Below, in pieces: positions 23,625 through 36,700 of a stretch of 64,000 nt of DNA. Each line of letters starts with the position of its first letter. The first letter of the stretch is position 1. The position numbers and the translations under genes are program-made. The stretch is from Asterochloris sp. CNOR1 (lineage: Eukaryota > Chlorophyta > Trebouxiophyceae > Trebouxiales > Trebouxiaceae): the NCBI GenBank assembly GCA_963969365.1, contig OZ017757.1, positions 2,696,498 to 2,760,497 of the forward strand, read 5' to 3'. Under the pieces are notes generated by a model, which was given only the letters and a program-made list of their open reading frames with translations, did no database searches and had not been told where the DNA came from.

Positions 23625-24601
23625 ATGGCAATGCTCATGTCACGAGGCCACGGGCTGTGTGCCCATGGCCTGCAAAGGCAGCCTTCATGCAGGGCAAGAC
23701 CACTTTCAGCCCATCAGAGAAGACACTGGGTGGCAGCTGCTGCAGGAGGGTGAGGCCTCAAAATGACTGCCTGAGCCCTGTACTTTTCAGCACCCTGTCT
23801 CACATTGCCTGATGCTTTGCAGGTTCCAGCCTGGGCAAAATGCACGTTCCACCACTGAAAGCGGGCAGCAGCTTATCAAAGTGAGCACCTGAAGCCATAG
23901 TAACTCTGCTCAGACAGTTCTGGGGCTATCAATGTATTGCTGCCTGCAGGTGACCATCAGGAAACCTCTGGGACTTGTACTAGGAGAAGCAGAGCGTGGT
24001 GGGGCAGTGGTTGTTGAGGAGATAGTGCAGGGCGGTAATGCTGAGCAAACAGGGGTCGTCCAAGTGGGCGACGTAGTCAGTAGGTGCGGCTTTGACAAAG
24101 CCCAGCAGGGTCTCTTCATGTCAGCATGCAATATTGAGACACATGCCCAGCAGCAAGTGACTACTGCATCTTCTGAACCTGTGCTGTGCTGCCTTCAGGG
24201 TCAGCGCGACTGTGCTGAAGGAGGGCAAGTCCGGCCAGTATCAGCGTGAGGGGTATGGCAGCCAACCTTATTCCAACTTTGAGCAGATCATGTTTGACTG
24301 CCAAAATCAGGATTTCAAAAGGTGGGGTTTGTACCTTCACAAAGCTAGCAGCCACCAAATCTCCCTGACCTGCCCGATTTCTCTTTGCTACAGTGTGATG
24401 GGAGCAATTGCCAGCAACAATGAGCGGTGAGGCAGCACCTGCAATGTTGCAGCTTTGCCCCTGCTGGGTGGCTGCACATGCGGCCAAGCTTTGCTTGCTT
24501 GCTGTGCTTACAGGTGGGGCATCATGAACGTCAGGATGGAGTTTGTGAGGGACAATGCATCCACAGAGAAGGCAACATCTTCTAGCCCTGAATCATCATG
24601 A
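23625..24601 (+). CDS. Small PDZ-domain protein, probably plastid-targeted
   Basis: Six exons (23625-23749, 23823-23880, 23950-24083, 24199-24321, 24394-24426, 24514-24601) give 561 nt and 186 residues. Residues 1-43 are rich in Arg, Ser, Ala and His, with no acidic residue, and end in VAAAAGG, which reads like a chloroplast transit peptide. A PDZ fold follows: PLGLVLGEAERGGAVVVEEI matches the carboxylate-binding loop and second strand, then QGGNAEQTGVVQVGDVV, then FEQIMFDCQNQDFKSVMGAI. The tail is Ser-rich and ends in ESS. Such stand-alone PDZ proteins occur in plant and algal plastids; ligand and role are unknown. The start is the first ATG giving consistent phases. The gene is convergent with the next gene, stops only 193 bp apart. 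Confidence 0.78.
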
Positions 24602-24616
24602 ATTCATGACAGTCCC

Positions 24617-24621
24617 TTACA
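24617..24621 (-). terminator. Candidate TGTAA poly(A) signal
   Basis: TTACA on the plus strand is TGTAA on the minus strand, 173 nt past the stop of the large ACF1-like gene at 24794. It lies just 16 nt past the PDZ gene's stop, so the two 3' UTRs would overlap. Confidence 0.4.
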
Positions 24622-24793
24622 GCACCAATAGTATGGCAGCATACAAGAAAGTTAAATTCTGTTCTGAAAATGTTTTGCAGGATGACGCGCATGCTTGGCT
24701 GCTTGTATGCAGCCTGCTCACTGATGTGTGAACTGAAAGAATCATGAAACAGGAATACTTGACACTGAGACAGAGTTGAGCAGGACTAAGATA

Positions 24794-27700
24794 TCACCTC
24801 TTCTTTTTCTTAGTCTTGGGGCGCTTGACCTCCACATCTGGGTTTAGGTGGTCAATGACAGGTGCAAAGAGGTCCTGCGCGGTCATGGCACAGTATGCCA
24901 GCCTGGCAGCAGACAGCGAGGATGTCACATCATTGCGCCAGAGCTCTCGCTCCCTGCGATGCCTCCAGATCTTGCCGTACTTGCCTGCAGGCAGCACAAA
25001 GCCTGGCAGGTCAATCTGCCGTGGGCCAGGTCAAGCTGCTGTGGGGCGGGCAAAATGCTGTGGGGCATGTGCTGCTGTCCCAAGATCGCCACATCCAGCA
25101 GTACATTCTCCTGCTCCCTTGTGAAGGGCAGGATGGTGGGTGGCACACCCTACAGGGCACAAGCACTGGCAAATCATATTTGATAAGGCTTGCCGTTCTG
25201 CCAATCAAGCTAGAGCATTGGCAAGGGGCCTGCACGCGGCAGGCTGTGCCGCCACTGCCATGTTCATCCCTACAGCTTGTGACATGGACAGGTAAGGAAG
25301 CAACACACGCAAGGTGCCAACAATGCCGAGGGCTTTCAAAGTAGATGTTGCAGCTTGAGAGGCCTGCAGTGCAGTAGAGGCTGCAGCAGGCACAGGCCTG
25401 CAGTACAAAGCAGATATCTGCCATGTCACACATTAGAATGTATGTGCTGTCAGCCGACAAACCTGAAGGGCCTACAGAAATTTCCCCAAGCGTCCTCAAT
25501 GTATAGCCGATAGTCGCCTGCTGTGTTAAGCACTGCACTGCAGGCCTTGGCCATGCTGCAGCATATCCTCTGACAGTGCCCAGCATGTTGGCACACACAA
25601 CAAGTGTTGAAGACGATGCCCCAGAAGTCAATATGCATATGCACTGCTGGCGCATGCAAGAAGCTCATCACATCCAGCCCACCTGCGGCCGCCCCACCGA
25701 GGGGCTCTGCAACCTCCCACATCTCCCCGCCGGACTGCCTCTCCTCGTCTGCAGCTGCCTCCTGCTCAGCTGATGCAGAGGCCTTGATGATAGAATGGGA
25801 GGCCCCTGCCTGCACCAGCATCTCCTCTCGTCGTGTCCTGCACAACATTTGAACTCCTCAATCCTCATAGTCCTCATCCTCACTCTCCTCTGGAGATTCT
25901 CATCCTCAAAGTTTCCAGCGCATGGGATGCTAGAGGGGCATACCCTCGACGGTTTGCCCATGGTGGTGTGGTCAGAGTGCGCAACATGCTTCAAGTGGAC
26001 CACAACTGTGACTACCACGAGCAGACCTGAATCTTACATCTAACAGGCAGGCTGCCTGCAAAGGTAGCGGCGCCGTTCTGTATCACGCTTTGTTGCTGGG
26101 GGCTGTCAATGCAGGTGCGAGCAGATTTTGTTTGATGTGCCGTTGCCAGCGTACTGTCCATGAAGGTGCAGGCCTGCTGTCTGCCGGACTTTGGAAGCAA
26201 GCTGTTGGTGATACAGTGGCAATAACTGCTGTTTCCGCCTGCTGGGACAAGCGTGCTGCCCATGCAGGTGCGGGCAGACTGTATCTCACCAGCTGACTCC
26301 CGTAAGCTGCAAGCCAGGCAATGCTGAACGAGTTGCAGGCGGACCATACCTGCAGGGCTTCTTGAGGTGGGGGTTGAGACAGGTGTGGCAGTAGCCGCAG
26401 CGGTCCCCACGGCGAACCTTGGGCATCTCCTTTGCCAGGGAGGGACGGGGCACAGCGACCACAGCTGCAGCAGGGCAGCAGCCAAGTGTCAGTGGGGCCG
26501 AAGAAGGTGGCAGCAGTTGTGCATCTTGCAGGCAGTGGTGCTGCAGTCAGCAGAAGCAGAGAAAACCGTCATGAGGGCTGCAGCACAAGAGGCAGCAGCG
26601 AGCAAGGATGTCCAAGCAAAAGGTGCAGCAGGGAGACAGTCTGGTGCAGAGTCTGGTGACGTCGCCAGGGGACCAGGTGCCGGCTGCCAGCCCGTAGGAG
26701 AGTGCAGCCGCAGGCTGAAGGCACCTGCTTCCTAATTTAAACAAGCAGGCCACCCTTAAGGAACCTACCCTATGTGGTCGTAACAAATGGAAATGACGCA
26801 GCAGGAGACACCAAGTGAGAGAGCCCAGACATTGCCTTCCAGACAGCAGTTTGCGGTCTGGCGTGAGGGCAGGCAGCTCTTTTGTCCCACCTGGCTCTGG
26901 TTCAGGCTCGTTTGGGTCATTTGGCTGTCCAGATGCGTTGTAGATGCAGATCTCCGCCTTCAGCAGCCAGTTGCGCAACAGGCGACACACCTCCTCCTGG
27001 TAGCTGCCTGCAGCAGGGGCCACAGTTGTGGCACATCACGTCACAGTCTGTTGCGCAGCTCAGTGTACCTTCAGGCACCATGCAATGGCAGCAGCCCTTG
27101 CTTGGGGGCAGCATCATCAGCAGATGTTGTGTATGAGAGGGGAATTGTAGAGTGCAGCAGTCAGTCCCGCAACAGCAAACGCACCCTCTCCAGGTAAAAG
27201 CCTGCAATGGAGCCACAGTGACTCTGCAGGTCCGTGCGGCTTCAGGCACCAGGCAGTATGGCAGCCATCACCGAGGGGCAGCATCATGAGCAGATGCCGT
27301 GAAGATGCTGCCATGGGGCCTTATCCATAAGCCTGTGTGGCCACTGTTTCTGGGGGTTTTTAAAACGCAGCACCCCGCCCGTGTGGCCACTGCAATGCAG
27401 TGCGCATGAGCAAGATGGTTGACAGGGTGTGTGGGAGGCATGCAGGGCTCATGTCCCCCAGGCTGGACCATCAGAATGGCAAGACCCTGCAGTTTCGTAA
27501 GGTATGCCACAAGCACCCCCTGGCCACCCCGCTGTGCGAACCTGCAGGGCCACACTTGCCTTCGCCATCTAAGTCTGCTTCAGGCAGCTGGCCCCTGCGG
27601 GCAGCCTGTACAGTAGCTGCCAGCGCCTGCCAGCCTCCGGGTGGGCCCAGGATGCCGGCGCGCTCGGAGTACTCTGCAATGGCACTCAGGCTGGCCATGG

Positions 27701-30700
27701 CGCCAGAGATGGCAGCGCCCTCAACTCCCTCCAGCAGCTGCATGGCAGTGCCACCCTGCTCAGGGGAGTAGCACATCATGTGGGGTGCATGTCATGACAA
27801 CCTCGTTGGCAAGCCTCTTGGGGTGCAGCCCAGGCCGCGTGAGCTGGAGGTGTGTGCCCAACATTCAAGCGCCATAGACAGCATTTGCCTTTGTCAAGGC
27901 TAAACCTCGGAAAGCAGACCCCCAAAGGTCAGGCCAGCCAGTCCCAGTGCAACGAGCTGTGTGGCTGCCCAGATTTGATGCTTGTTGGCAGCGGCACGGG
28001 TGACCAAACAGGCTGAATGTCGCTCTTGACACTCAGGCTGTGGTGGACTGCCAATGAGTGCCAGAGTAGCGTGCTCACACCTGACTGCTGGCGCCCACTG
28101 CCCCTACACCTCTATACTGCCATGTATACCTTTATGTCTTGCAGCAGCCAATCATGTGGGCCCCCACTGCTGACACGCTTGTTGCAGGCCACCATCTGCG
28201 ACAGCCCCAATGCTGACACTTGGGCCAAGGGTGTGGCCACTCAGGAGCGTGTTCTTGACTCATTCAGCCAGAGAATTTGATGAGGGGAAGATTGGCCCAT
28301 GAGCAGGTGCTCCACATTCCTCCAGCCCCCAGCAGCATACCTGAGTGCCAACGCCATCCAGTGCTGCTGGTGCAGGTGAGGGCTGCTCTGTCTTTGCCAC
28401 GTCCTCGCCCTGGGGCTGCATGCAACCTACAATTGCTCTGCAGCAACAAGAAGTGGAGGTATCTCAATGGAGAGCACTGCTGGAGAGCAAGGCTGTCATC
28501 CAGGCATGTGCACGAGCCTCACCAATGCGGCTATCAGCACACACTGCACAATCGCAGCAATGAGCGAGCTTGGCTTACTTGGATTACTTCTGTAGACATG
28601 AAACTGGATTCATGAAGACCCACTGTGACAGGAGCAAAGAAGGTGTGGCAGGCAGCCACATCACAAAGATCTGCAAGTGGCAGCTTCAGTCCTGCTCTAC
28701 AAAGCCAAAGCACCCTCCCTGGAGGCAGCAGGAGCAGGGCCAGGCATGACTGCACTGGCTTACTGCAGGACAGCCCTTGGCTTGCAGCTGCTCTTCTCTC
28801 ATCGTCCCACCCTGAGCACTCAATCTGACCTCATGTTGGCGGCGTTGAGCGACTGCATGAGGCCTGCCTCCCGCACGCCGCGCTTGTCCAGGCTCTGCCT
28901 CAGGCTGCTCAGCTGCGCAGGCTGGGTCCAGACGCCCACCTGCCCCTCACCGCCCATCACCCACACAACATCTCGTTTCCCACCAAAGCCCCACCTGCAT
29001 GGGACAGCAAGAAAAGTTGGAATCAAAGCGTGTAATTACAAGCGCTGTGTGTAGCAAGAAAGGAACACGTGCTTTGCTTGTGTTGTAGCCAAATTGCTCG
29101 ACTTACACCCCCAAACAAAGAATCTATTGCCTTTGGCTACAAACACGGCGCTTTGCAGTGCTTCACTTCACTTCCAGCAATTTTTCTGACTTCTACAGAC
29201 GTGTTGCGTCCATTTGCTTTGCCCAACAGAGACGTTCATGTCAAGTCAACTGCTTGCTGAAGGTGTCAAAGACTGCTGCCATGCCCATACCACCTCCACA
29301 GCCTGTGAGCTGCAGCCCAGGCCCTGAGAGAAGTTGAGAATGCTGTTGCTTGACACAAATGCAGGAAGTTGTTGTTTCTGGCTGGCTGTGCACTGTGTAA
29401 TGACATTCTGAAGAGCCACAGAGGAGATCATCTCGCACTGCACATTTGCAGATCCCTGCTGCAGCTCACCAGTAGCTCCTGTGGTGGCGATCCCAGCCCA
29501 GAGGGGCTCGCCGCACAGCAAAGCGCTCGAGTGTGGGGTCGCTGCTCTCGCGGCGCCAATTTGCGTGCTCACGAGCGCGCTCAGCCTCCTCAGCAGCCCG
29601 CGCAGCGCTGGCTTCCGCCTGCACACACCATGACCTCCTGGTCAACAAGACACACCATCCTCCTGGTCACCAAGACACTGCACGTATAGTATAAAGTTGA
29701 AGGGGTTGGCTGCTCTTGCGGAACCGTGCTGCGTGCTCATGAGCACGCTCAGCCCCCTCAGCAGTCTGCGCAATGCTAGCACCTGTTTGCATAAACCACA
29801 GCATTGCCTACAAAGACGTTGTGCATCTGACACACCGATTCCAAGCATGAGGGGATGAGGAGTCTGACTGAGCCGCACTGGCCTAGACCTGCACAGCATG
29901 TTTCTGTTCAAGAGCACCACATTTAGTTGCAGGACAAGTCACACCCATGAAGTTTTGTTCTTGAGCCGCGCAAGCCTCAACCTGCCCAGCACAGCTTTAC
30001 CAGCAGCAGCACAGCAGAGCTGCCTGGTCCCTCACCTGCTGTTGTACTCAGCATGCACAGGTGTTATGGCCATGATCTAGCACTCAAACTGTGGGGGTGC
30101 CCTGCCCTCCAAAAAGCGGACAGCATTGGCCCCATCAGAGGGCTCCTCAAAGTAGCGTGTTGCCGCTAGCACCTCTATGTCTTACTGCCACTGCAGCAGA
30201 GCAGAGCATCAAACTGCATAGGTGGCTCCCAGCAAGAGGGCTGAGCACCATGCTGCATATGCTTCAGTGCTGCATTGGCTGTGATACGATGCCCAGCAAC
30301 AGTCAGGGCTGTACCCACCTGTTGCTGGCGCCGTCGCTGCTGATCCACCTTGGCCCGCCGGCGCTGAGCCGCCTGCCACGTGGCTCGCTCAGCGTCAATC
30401 TGACCCCGAGCTGCCTGCAGGGGCCAAGAGTTGCAAAGGTGAGTGTAGATGTAGTCCCTTGGCAGATGGAAGGCGGCACACGCAAAGGGGGAGACCACTT
30501 GCTCCAAGACGTGTGCAGAATGAAGCATCGCAGAGATTTCCGTGTAAGATGGGCCTGGTGCCCTCAAGGCTCTTAAGTCTCCCATACCCGGCCTGAATAC
30601 CGCCGCCCACCTGTTGTTGCTGCTTGAACAGCAGCAAGGCGTGTCGGTCTCCCTTGTTGCCGCTGAACTCCTGCAGCTCTGGCGGCAGCTCCCAGCTGGG

Positions 30701-33700
30701 CTCTGGCGGCTCGCTGCCCTCCGCAGAGTCCAGCCCGCTGGCTGCGCGGCTCTCTAGCCTGCAGGGCAGTTGCTGAGTGATGAGCTTGACAGCAGATGCT
30801 GGGGTCACATGGGACCCTCCAGTGACTCTTGATACAATGTGCTCCTCAGCACAGTCCAGCCTGCTGGCTGCGCATCTCTCCAGCCTGCAGGGCACTACAT
30901 CATTATTTTGGAAGGGAGTTTCCTGCAACAGGTGCTGAGCTTGATGTGGCCGCGCCCAGTGTGTGCAATCTACAGTGGCATGTGGAAAGGGAGCATGCAG
31001 GCCTGCACTGGAAAAACGACAAAAGGCATCGCACTCCATAGTGTGTCATGAAGCTCTCCAAAGCTACCAGCACCCTTACATTGAGGCCTCTTGATGCAAG
31101 GGTGGCAGGCCACCACACCATGGCGGCAGTGCCTGAAGGCCTGACCTCTGTAAGTCTTCGTCGTTGTCCACTAGCAAAGCCAAGAAGCTAAAGCACAGCA
31201 GCAGCAGCCCTCATCCCTCCAGGGTCAGTATTGCACCTCAGCGGCAGCCTCCACTTTGCACCAACTCATGCTTCTCAGGCCCCCATCAGAAAGTCTGAAA
31301 CGCACGCTCAAACAACCCCTCAAGCTTTGCAGTCACTTCCCTGCAGGTGCAGCCCCTGCCAACTGGAAACACAAAGTTGACAGAAGCAGAAGCGGTACTA
31401 CCAGCCTCACCCCTCCATCTTCACATGCCCCTTCCTGAACGCAGCAGCAGCACCTGCCAACCACCAGGCAGGCGGAAGATGCAACTCTGACGTCAGCAGA
31501 ACTCGAACAGAGACAATCACCCCTCCATCTCTGCATCCTCCCCCCCGCCGGCGGCAGAGGCTTCCTTCCCAGCAGCTCCACAAGCGGCACTGCCTCTGCG
31601 CCCGGAGCTGCGCATGTTGCGCTGCGCGGCCGCGGCTGGCCGCCCCTTGCGTGCGTCACGTTTCGCTGCCCCTGCAGCGCTCTTGGGACGCTTTTTGCTG
31701 GATTCCCCATCCTCTGCCTCATCCGGTGCTGTTGCCTGCAACAAGGGTAATGTGCTTGCTAGGCACCTCTGAGATGTGTGTGCACATGCAGCTATCTTGG
31801 CAGAACCTGCACGTGCAGCACTGTTGGGGCCAAAAGCAGGGCTGACTGAATATGTACACATTGCCTGAACTGGCTGCTGGCAGCCTCAACAAGGGTGCTT
31901 CCCCACCTCCCAGCCAGACTGCCTGCAGGCCTGCCACGCTGCAGGTGGGCCTTTTGCTGGGAGGCAACACATCAGTGTGGCATGGCTTCAGACAGTCCCC
32001 TTCTGCTAGGGTATTTTCAGTTAGTTTCAAGCAGGCTACATCATGACTTTGCCTGCAGCATAACCCAACGTCCACCCACCTTCAGCTTGCGCTTATTGGT
32101 GGCAGCCTCTTTTGGGGCGGGAGCCTTAGGGTTGGCCTCCCCATCCAGGCGCTCCTGGAACAGGCCGCGCATCACCTCCTGGTCCAGTATCTCATCGCAC
32201 ATGTACCTGCACAGACACAAGGTTGCAGTTTCCTGCACAGGCTTGAGAAACTGCAGCCTGCCGCAGCTCGTTAAACATATGTGCCTGGCCTGTATAGAGG
32301 TTGTGTCTGGGATGAGGGTGGCTCAAGCCACACCCCCGCCCTGCGCGATTCAATGTTGGTGCTTCCATACAGCATTGTGCTTTGTTCATTGGGTTGGACC
32401 TTTCCTCCGTGACATACAAGCATGCAAGGAACCCCACAGGGCAGCACTGGATACTTGGCTGACCCGGTGCCCACCTCAGCAACACCAAGTGCTCGTCCGC
32501 ACTCAGGCTGGTCACAGACTGCTGCCCCAGCCGTTGGCAGGCGTCCTGCACAGCCTCAGAGACCAGCAGGCGTGGTGCTGAGGGGCCAGCCCGCGACATG
32601 ATGTAGCGCCGCAGCACCTCCGGCCACACGCCCTCCACATTGAGGTAGGACCAGCGCAGCTCAATGGGGTTGACCGGCGGCTGCTGCTTGCTGTTGAGCT
32701 GCAGGGCAGGGTAGGGGGCACAGGTGCTCAGGCAGGAGCCCCGCAGCTGCACAATTTGCCAGCACCAGTGCACAACTGGCAGCAGACATGGGTAAGCAGG
32801 GGTACCACCTTGTGCCAGTCCATGCAGTGCCCTGTGGAACTTGCATAGTTGTCAGGCTAGCCGCTTATCTCTTGAGTGAGGGAGCAACCAAGCATCACTG
32901 TGTGCACATGCAGCCTGTGACGGCCCTACACATTTGAAGGCATCATTCCACTTCACCCCACACCGCTTGGCAGGGACTTGTCCACGCAGGCAAGGCATGC
33001 AGCCCAAGCAGCCTGACGGCAGCAAATGGCTCAGCACGCGCAGGCCCATGTCTGTGTGCACTTAGCTGCTGTGCACATGCAGCCTCTGGCAGCACTGTGC
33101 GCCCTGGGGTAGTATATGTACTTTACCGCCGGCCACAGTCCAAAGGCATGTCTATACTAGCACAGCATGCAGCAAGAGCAGCTCACTGACAGCAAGCGGC
33201 TCAGCACAGCCAGCCTTGCATGAACAGAGATAGATGCAGGTGTTGGCAGCACTGTGCATCTTGAGCCAACTGATGTACTTGACCGCCGGCCGCACCTTAA
33301 AGGCATGTCCACAGAAGCACAGCATGCAGTTCCAGCAGCTTACCGGCAGCAAGTGGCTCAGCAGGCCCTGGTAAACTTTCCACAGCCACTGCGGCTGTGG
33401 GCAAGCCCCTTTCTCATCAGCAGCAGGGCGGACCTCAATACTGGGAGGCTGCTGCTGCAGACTGTCACCGGCAGGACCATGGTGCTGCTTCTGCATCTGT
33501 GGGGCCTGCCTGCCTTCAGCAGCTGGCAAATTCAGCTCCTGCACTGGGCTCTGCCGGCCCTCAGCAGCCGCTTCGTGCAGCTGCTGCACTGGGGACTGCT
33601 TGCGCTCAGCAGCAGGCAGATGCAGCTGCTGTGCTGGGGACTGCCTCCCTTCAACAGCTGGCGGGTGCATCAGCTGGACTGCAGACTCCCCTCTTTCAGC

Positions 33701-36700
33701 GGCAGATGGGTGATGCACGGGGACCATCCTGCCCTCATCAGCTGGCGAGTCCAGCACCACAGGGGACTGCCTGCCCTCAGCAGTTGGGGCCAGCCTGCCC
33801 TCCCCTGGCCCAGACATTGGCTTGCCAGCCTGGCCAGGCTCCTGCTTGGGGCTGGCTCTGCTGCTGTCCTCGTGCAGCAGCCCAGAGCCCTCGTGGACAC
33901 CCACTGCTGCACGCACAGCGTGCTCCAGCTTCAAGGTGCGCTGCCGCTGGTGGTGAGTCGCCACAATACAGGCATGCTGGGCAAAGCCGTTGAGATGCTG
34001 CCTGGGTAGCCCTGCCTGCGCCTGCTGCGTGCTGTCAAGCTTGACATGCGGCACGTCTGTGCACTCAGAATCCAGTAGCTCAGTCTTGGTGCTGCCCGTG
34101 TGTCGCCCGCTGCTGGACTCGCCGTTCTCCAGTTCAGGCATCGGCTGCCTTGCCCTGTGCCCAGCTGCGCCTTTCATGGGCTCAGCATCAGCCTCAGCTT
34201 TGATGGCCGCCTTTTGGGGTGCGTGAGGCTCCTGCCTTTCCCCTTCTGGCGCAGGGCTGCTGCTAGGCGCTTGGTCCTGCTGCCGAGTGGCAGCGCCAGG
34301 CAGGGCAGGGCTCTGGCTGCCAGCCCTGCCCTGTGGGGGTGCCTCAGAGCCCTGCTTGCCCCCGGCAGGCGCAGGGCTGCTGCCAGGCTCCTGCTTGTGG
34401 TGGCGGGCCACAGCGCCTGCCTGGGCAGGCGCAGGGCTGGGGCTGCCTCGCGGCCGCTGCTGCAGCTCCAGGGCAGCCTTAATCGACTGCAGGCCCAGCA
34501 GCTGCTGCAGCTGCACCAGGCTGAGCGCCTGGATGCCTAGAACTCTGCCAAACTGGGTCAGGAAGTCTGCCACGTAGAGCAAGTCCACCAGGCGGGCAGA
34601 CTCCTGCTCCTCCAGGAAGGTTGGCAGCAGGACATCCTTGGCTGGCGCTGCAGGTAGAGAGATAGTGACCAGGTTGTGATGACAGGCACCAGCAATCCTG
34701 CCAATTAGGCCTTGCAGCTGGAAAAGGGCTTTTATACTGTGCAGAGGTCTTCGCCAGAGGCCAAGATGGGGCTGATGCCAGAGATGGCACCTAGAAAACT
34801 GGTTGGCAACCTCAGATACCAAGTCATCGGGGACAGGACGGCACCATAAGCTGCAGCTTGGGTGCAGGCCCTGCAGATGCTCACCTTTGATGCCAGCTCG
34901 AGACGCGGCCCTCTGCTGAGCACTGGCCAGGACATCCAAGTCATCAGCAGGAAACCTGCACAGCGTCACGTAGCAGCTCAGGAGAGCTTTGAAATCCCTC
35001 ACATACAAAGTGCAGGAGGATCCCTGTCCGTGTGGCTCTGCAGGGGTACTCCTCTCTGCATGGCCAGCCTGCGAGCAGCAATTTCTCGGCAGAAGCAGTG
35101 GCTGCTATGCAAATGCAAACAGCTGGTGCACAGCAGGCGTCAAGCACCGCTTTGTGCAAGTGATCATCAAAGCTTATGCAGGAAGCGTGAACACTCTGCA
35201 GGTGAACCCTTTCGTGCACCTTTGGCATCTGAGAAACGCACACCCTCAGCACATGCAATAGTTTTTCTGCCTTCAAGCTGGTGCACACAAGAACGCGGGC
35301 ATATTTAGTATGGCAGCTCACTTCTTTGCCTCAGCCTTTCTGAGCTGTAGCAGCCGCTCCTCATAGTCGTCAGCAGAGTTGCCAGACTCCAAGCCTTCAA
35401 GCTCCCTGCAGCCAGAGCACTCCAACTGAAGCCATTCCAGAATCTGGGGCACTGAGTGCCACCAAGGAGTTCTTCTCTGGCACTCTAAACCAGATGGCTC
35501 AGGCTGATGGCTCAAGTCAGGCTGAGCAGAAATTGTGCGCCTCACAACCTGAGCCAAAGGCCTTTCCTTCATACACCACCTTGCACGGCAGCTCACATGT
35601 GCTGGGCCTTCTCTAACTCAGCAGCTGCCTTCTCTGCTGCTCTGCAGGCTTCTACCGCCTGTGTTGCCCTGTCCAGCTGTGCTCTGTGGCCTTCGGGGCC
35701 TGAGTCTGCAGGCCTCTCCCCTGCTGATGGCTCCCCTGGCTGTGGGGCCACAGCTGCGTTCCACTGGTTGACCCTGCCTGCCAGCCTGGTGAGCGTCTCC
35801 TCAGCCTGCAGACAACCAGACTGGCAACAATGAGGCTGTGCAAGGCCAGCATCAGCAGCTGGGTTGTGTGCAAACACGTCATCTGACAGCCTGACTGCTT
35901 CAGCAGACACACTTCTTTGCGTGCGTGGCAAAGCAAGTTTGCATGTGTCAAAGCAAGTAAGCAGCACGCGAAATGAGGTACCCTTCATCCAATTACATTG
36001 ACTTGCCTAGCTCTTGCTCTGCGTAGAGCAGTTTGCTGGTAGCGTAGGACTCAAGCCATGTACTGTATGTCTGCCAAGAGAAAGCCCTGCTTGGCGGCGC
36101 AGGGTTTAGCGCCGAGTCGTGCTTGGAGATGCATCCTCAGAACAGCCATCAAAGACCAGGCAAGGCCCCCACCTGTTGCCGCTCCTGCTGTCTGGCCAGC
36201 AGCTCCTGCTTGGCGGCTGCAGCAGCAGCCCTGACCTTGGCAGCCCGCTCAGCCCCTGGAGACCTGGTCTCACTCTGCCCCGAGCCTGCTTCACTGCCCT
36301 CCCGCTGGAAGTCTTTGCTGCCCGGGCCAGCCTCCTCAGCAGCTGGCGCATCCGTGGGTGCATGCTCCTCTGGGCAGCGCAGCACATACAGGCCTTGGCT
36401 GACCTCTAGGAAAGTGCCGTCTGTGGTGAGCACCTGCATGGCGTATTTGAGTGAATGCTTCTGCTGCCGCAAGAGCGGAGTGTTGTGTGCACATCAAGCA
36501 AGGGTTTGTGATGGGCAACAGGTACCGCGCACAACCACGTCGTGCAGATTTGCAGGTCCACAAACCAGCTGCCAGCACATTGGTGACACCAGGCAGCATT
36601 GTAGTGGACTGAGAAGCCATGTGGGGCACCAGCAGTGCACCATATGACAGCAGTGGTGCAAGCACATCAAGCATATAGAGAACCCTGCCACAAGGAGAAA

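Noticed and set aside
33254-34009. Long plus-strand ORF (251 codons)
   Set aside because: Antisense shadow of the long low-complexity exon of the ACF1-like gene, whose frame on the minus strand joins neighbouring exons in phase.
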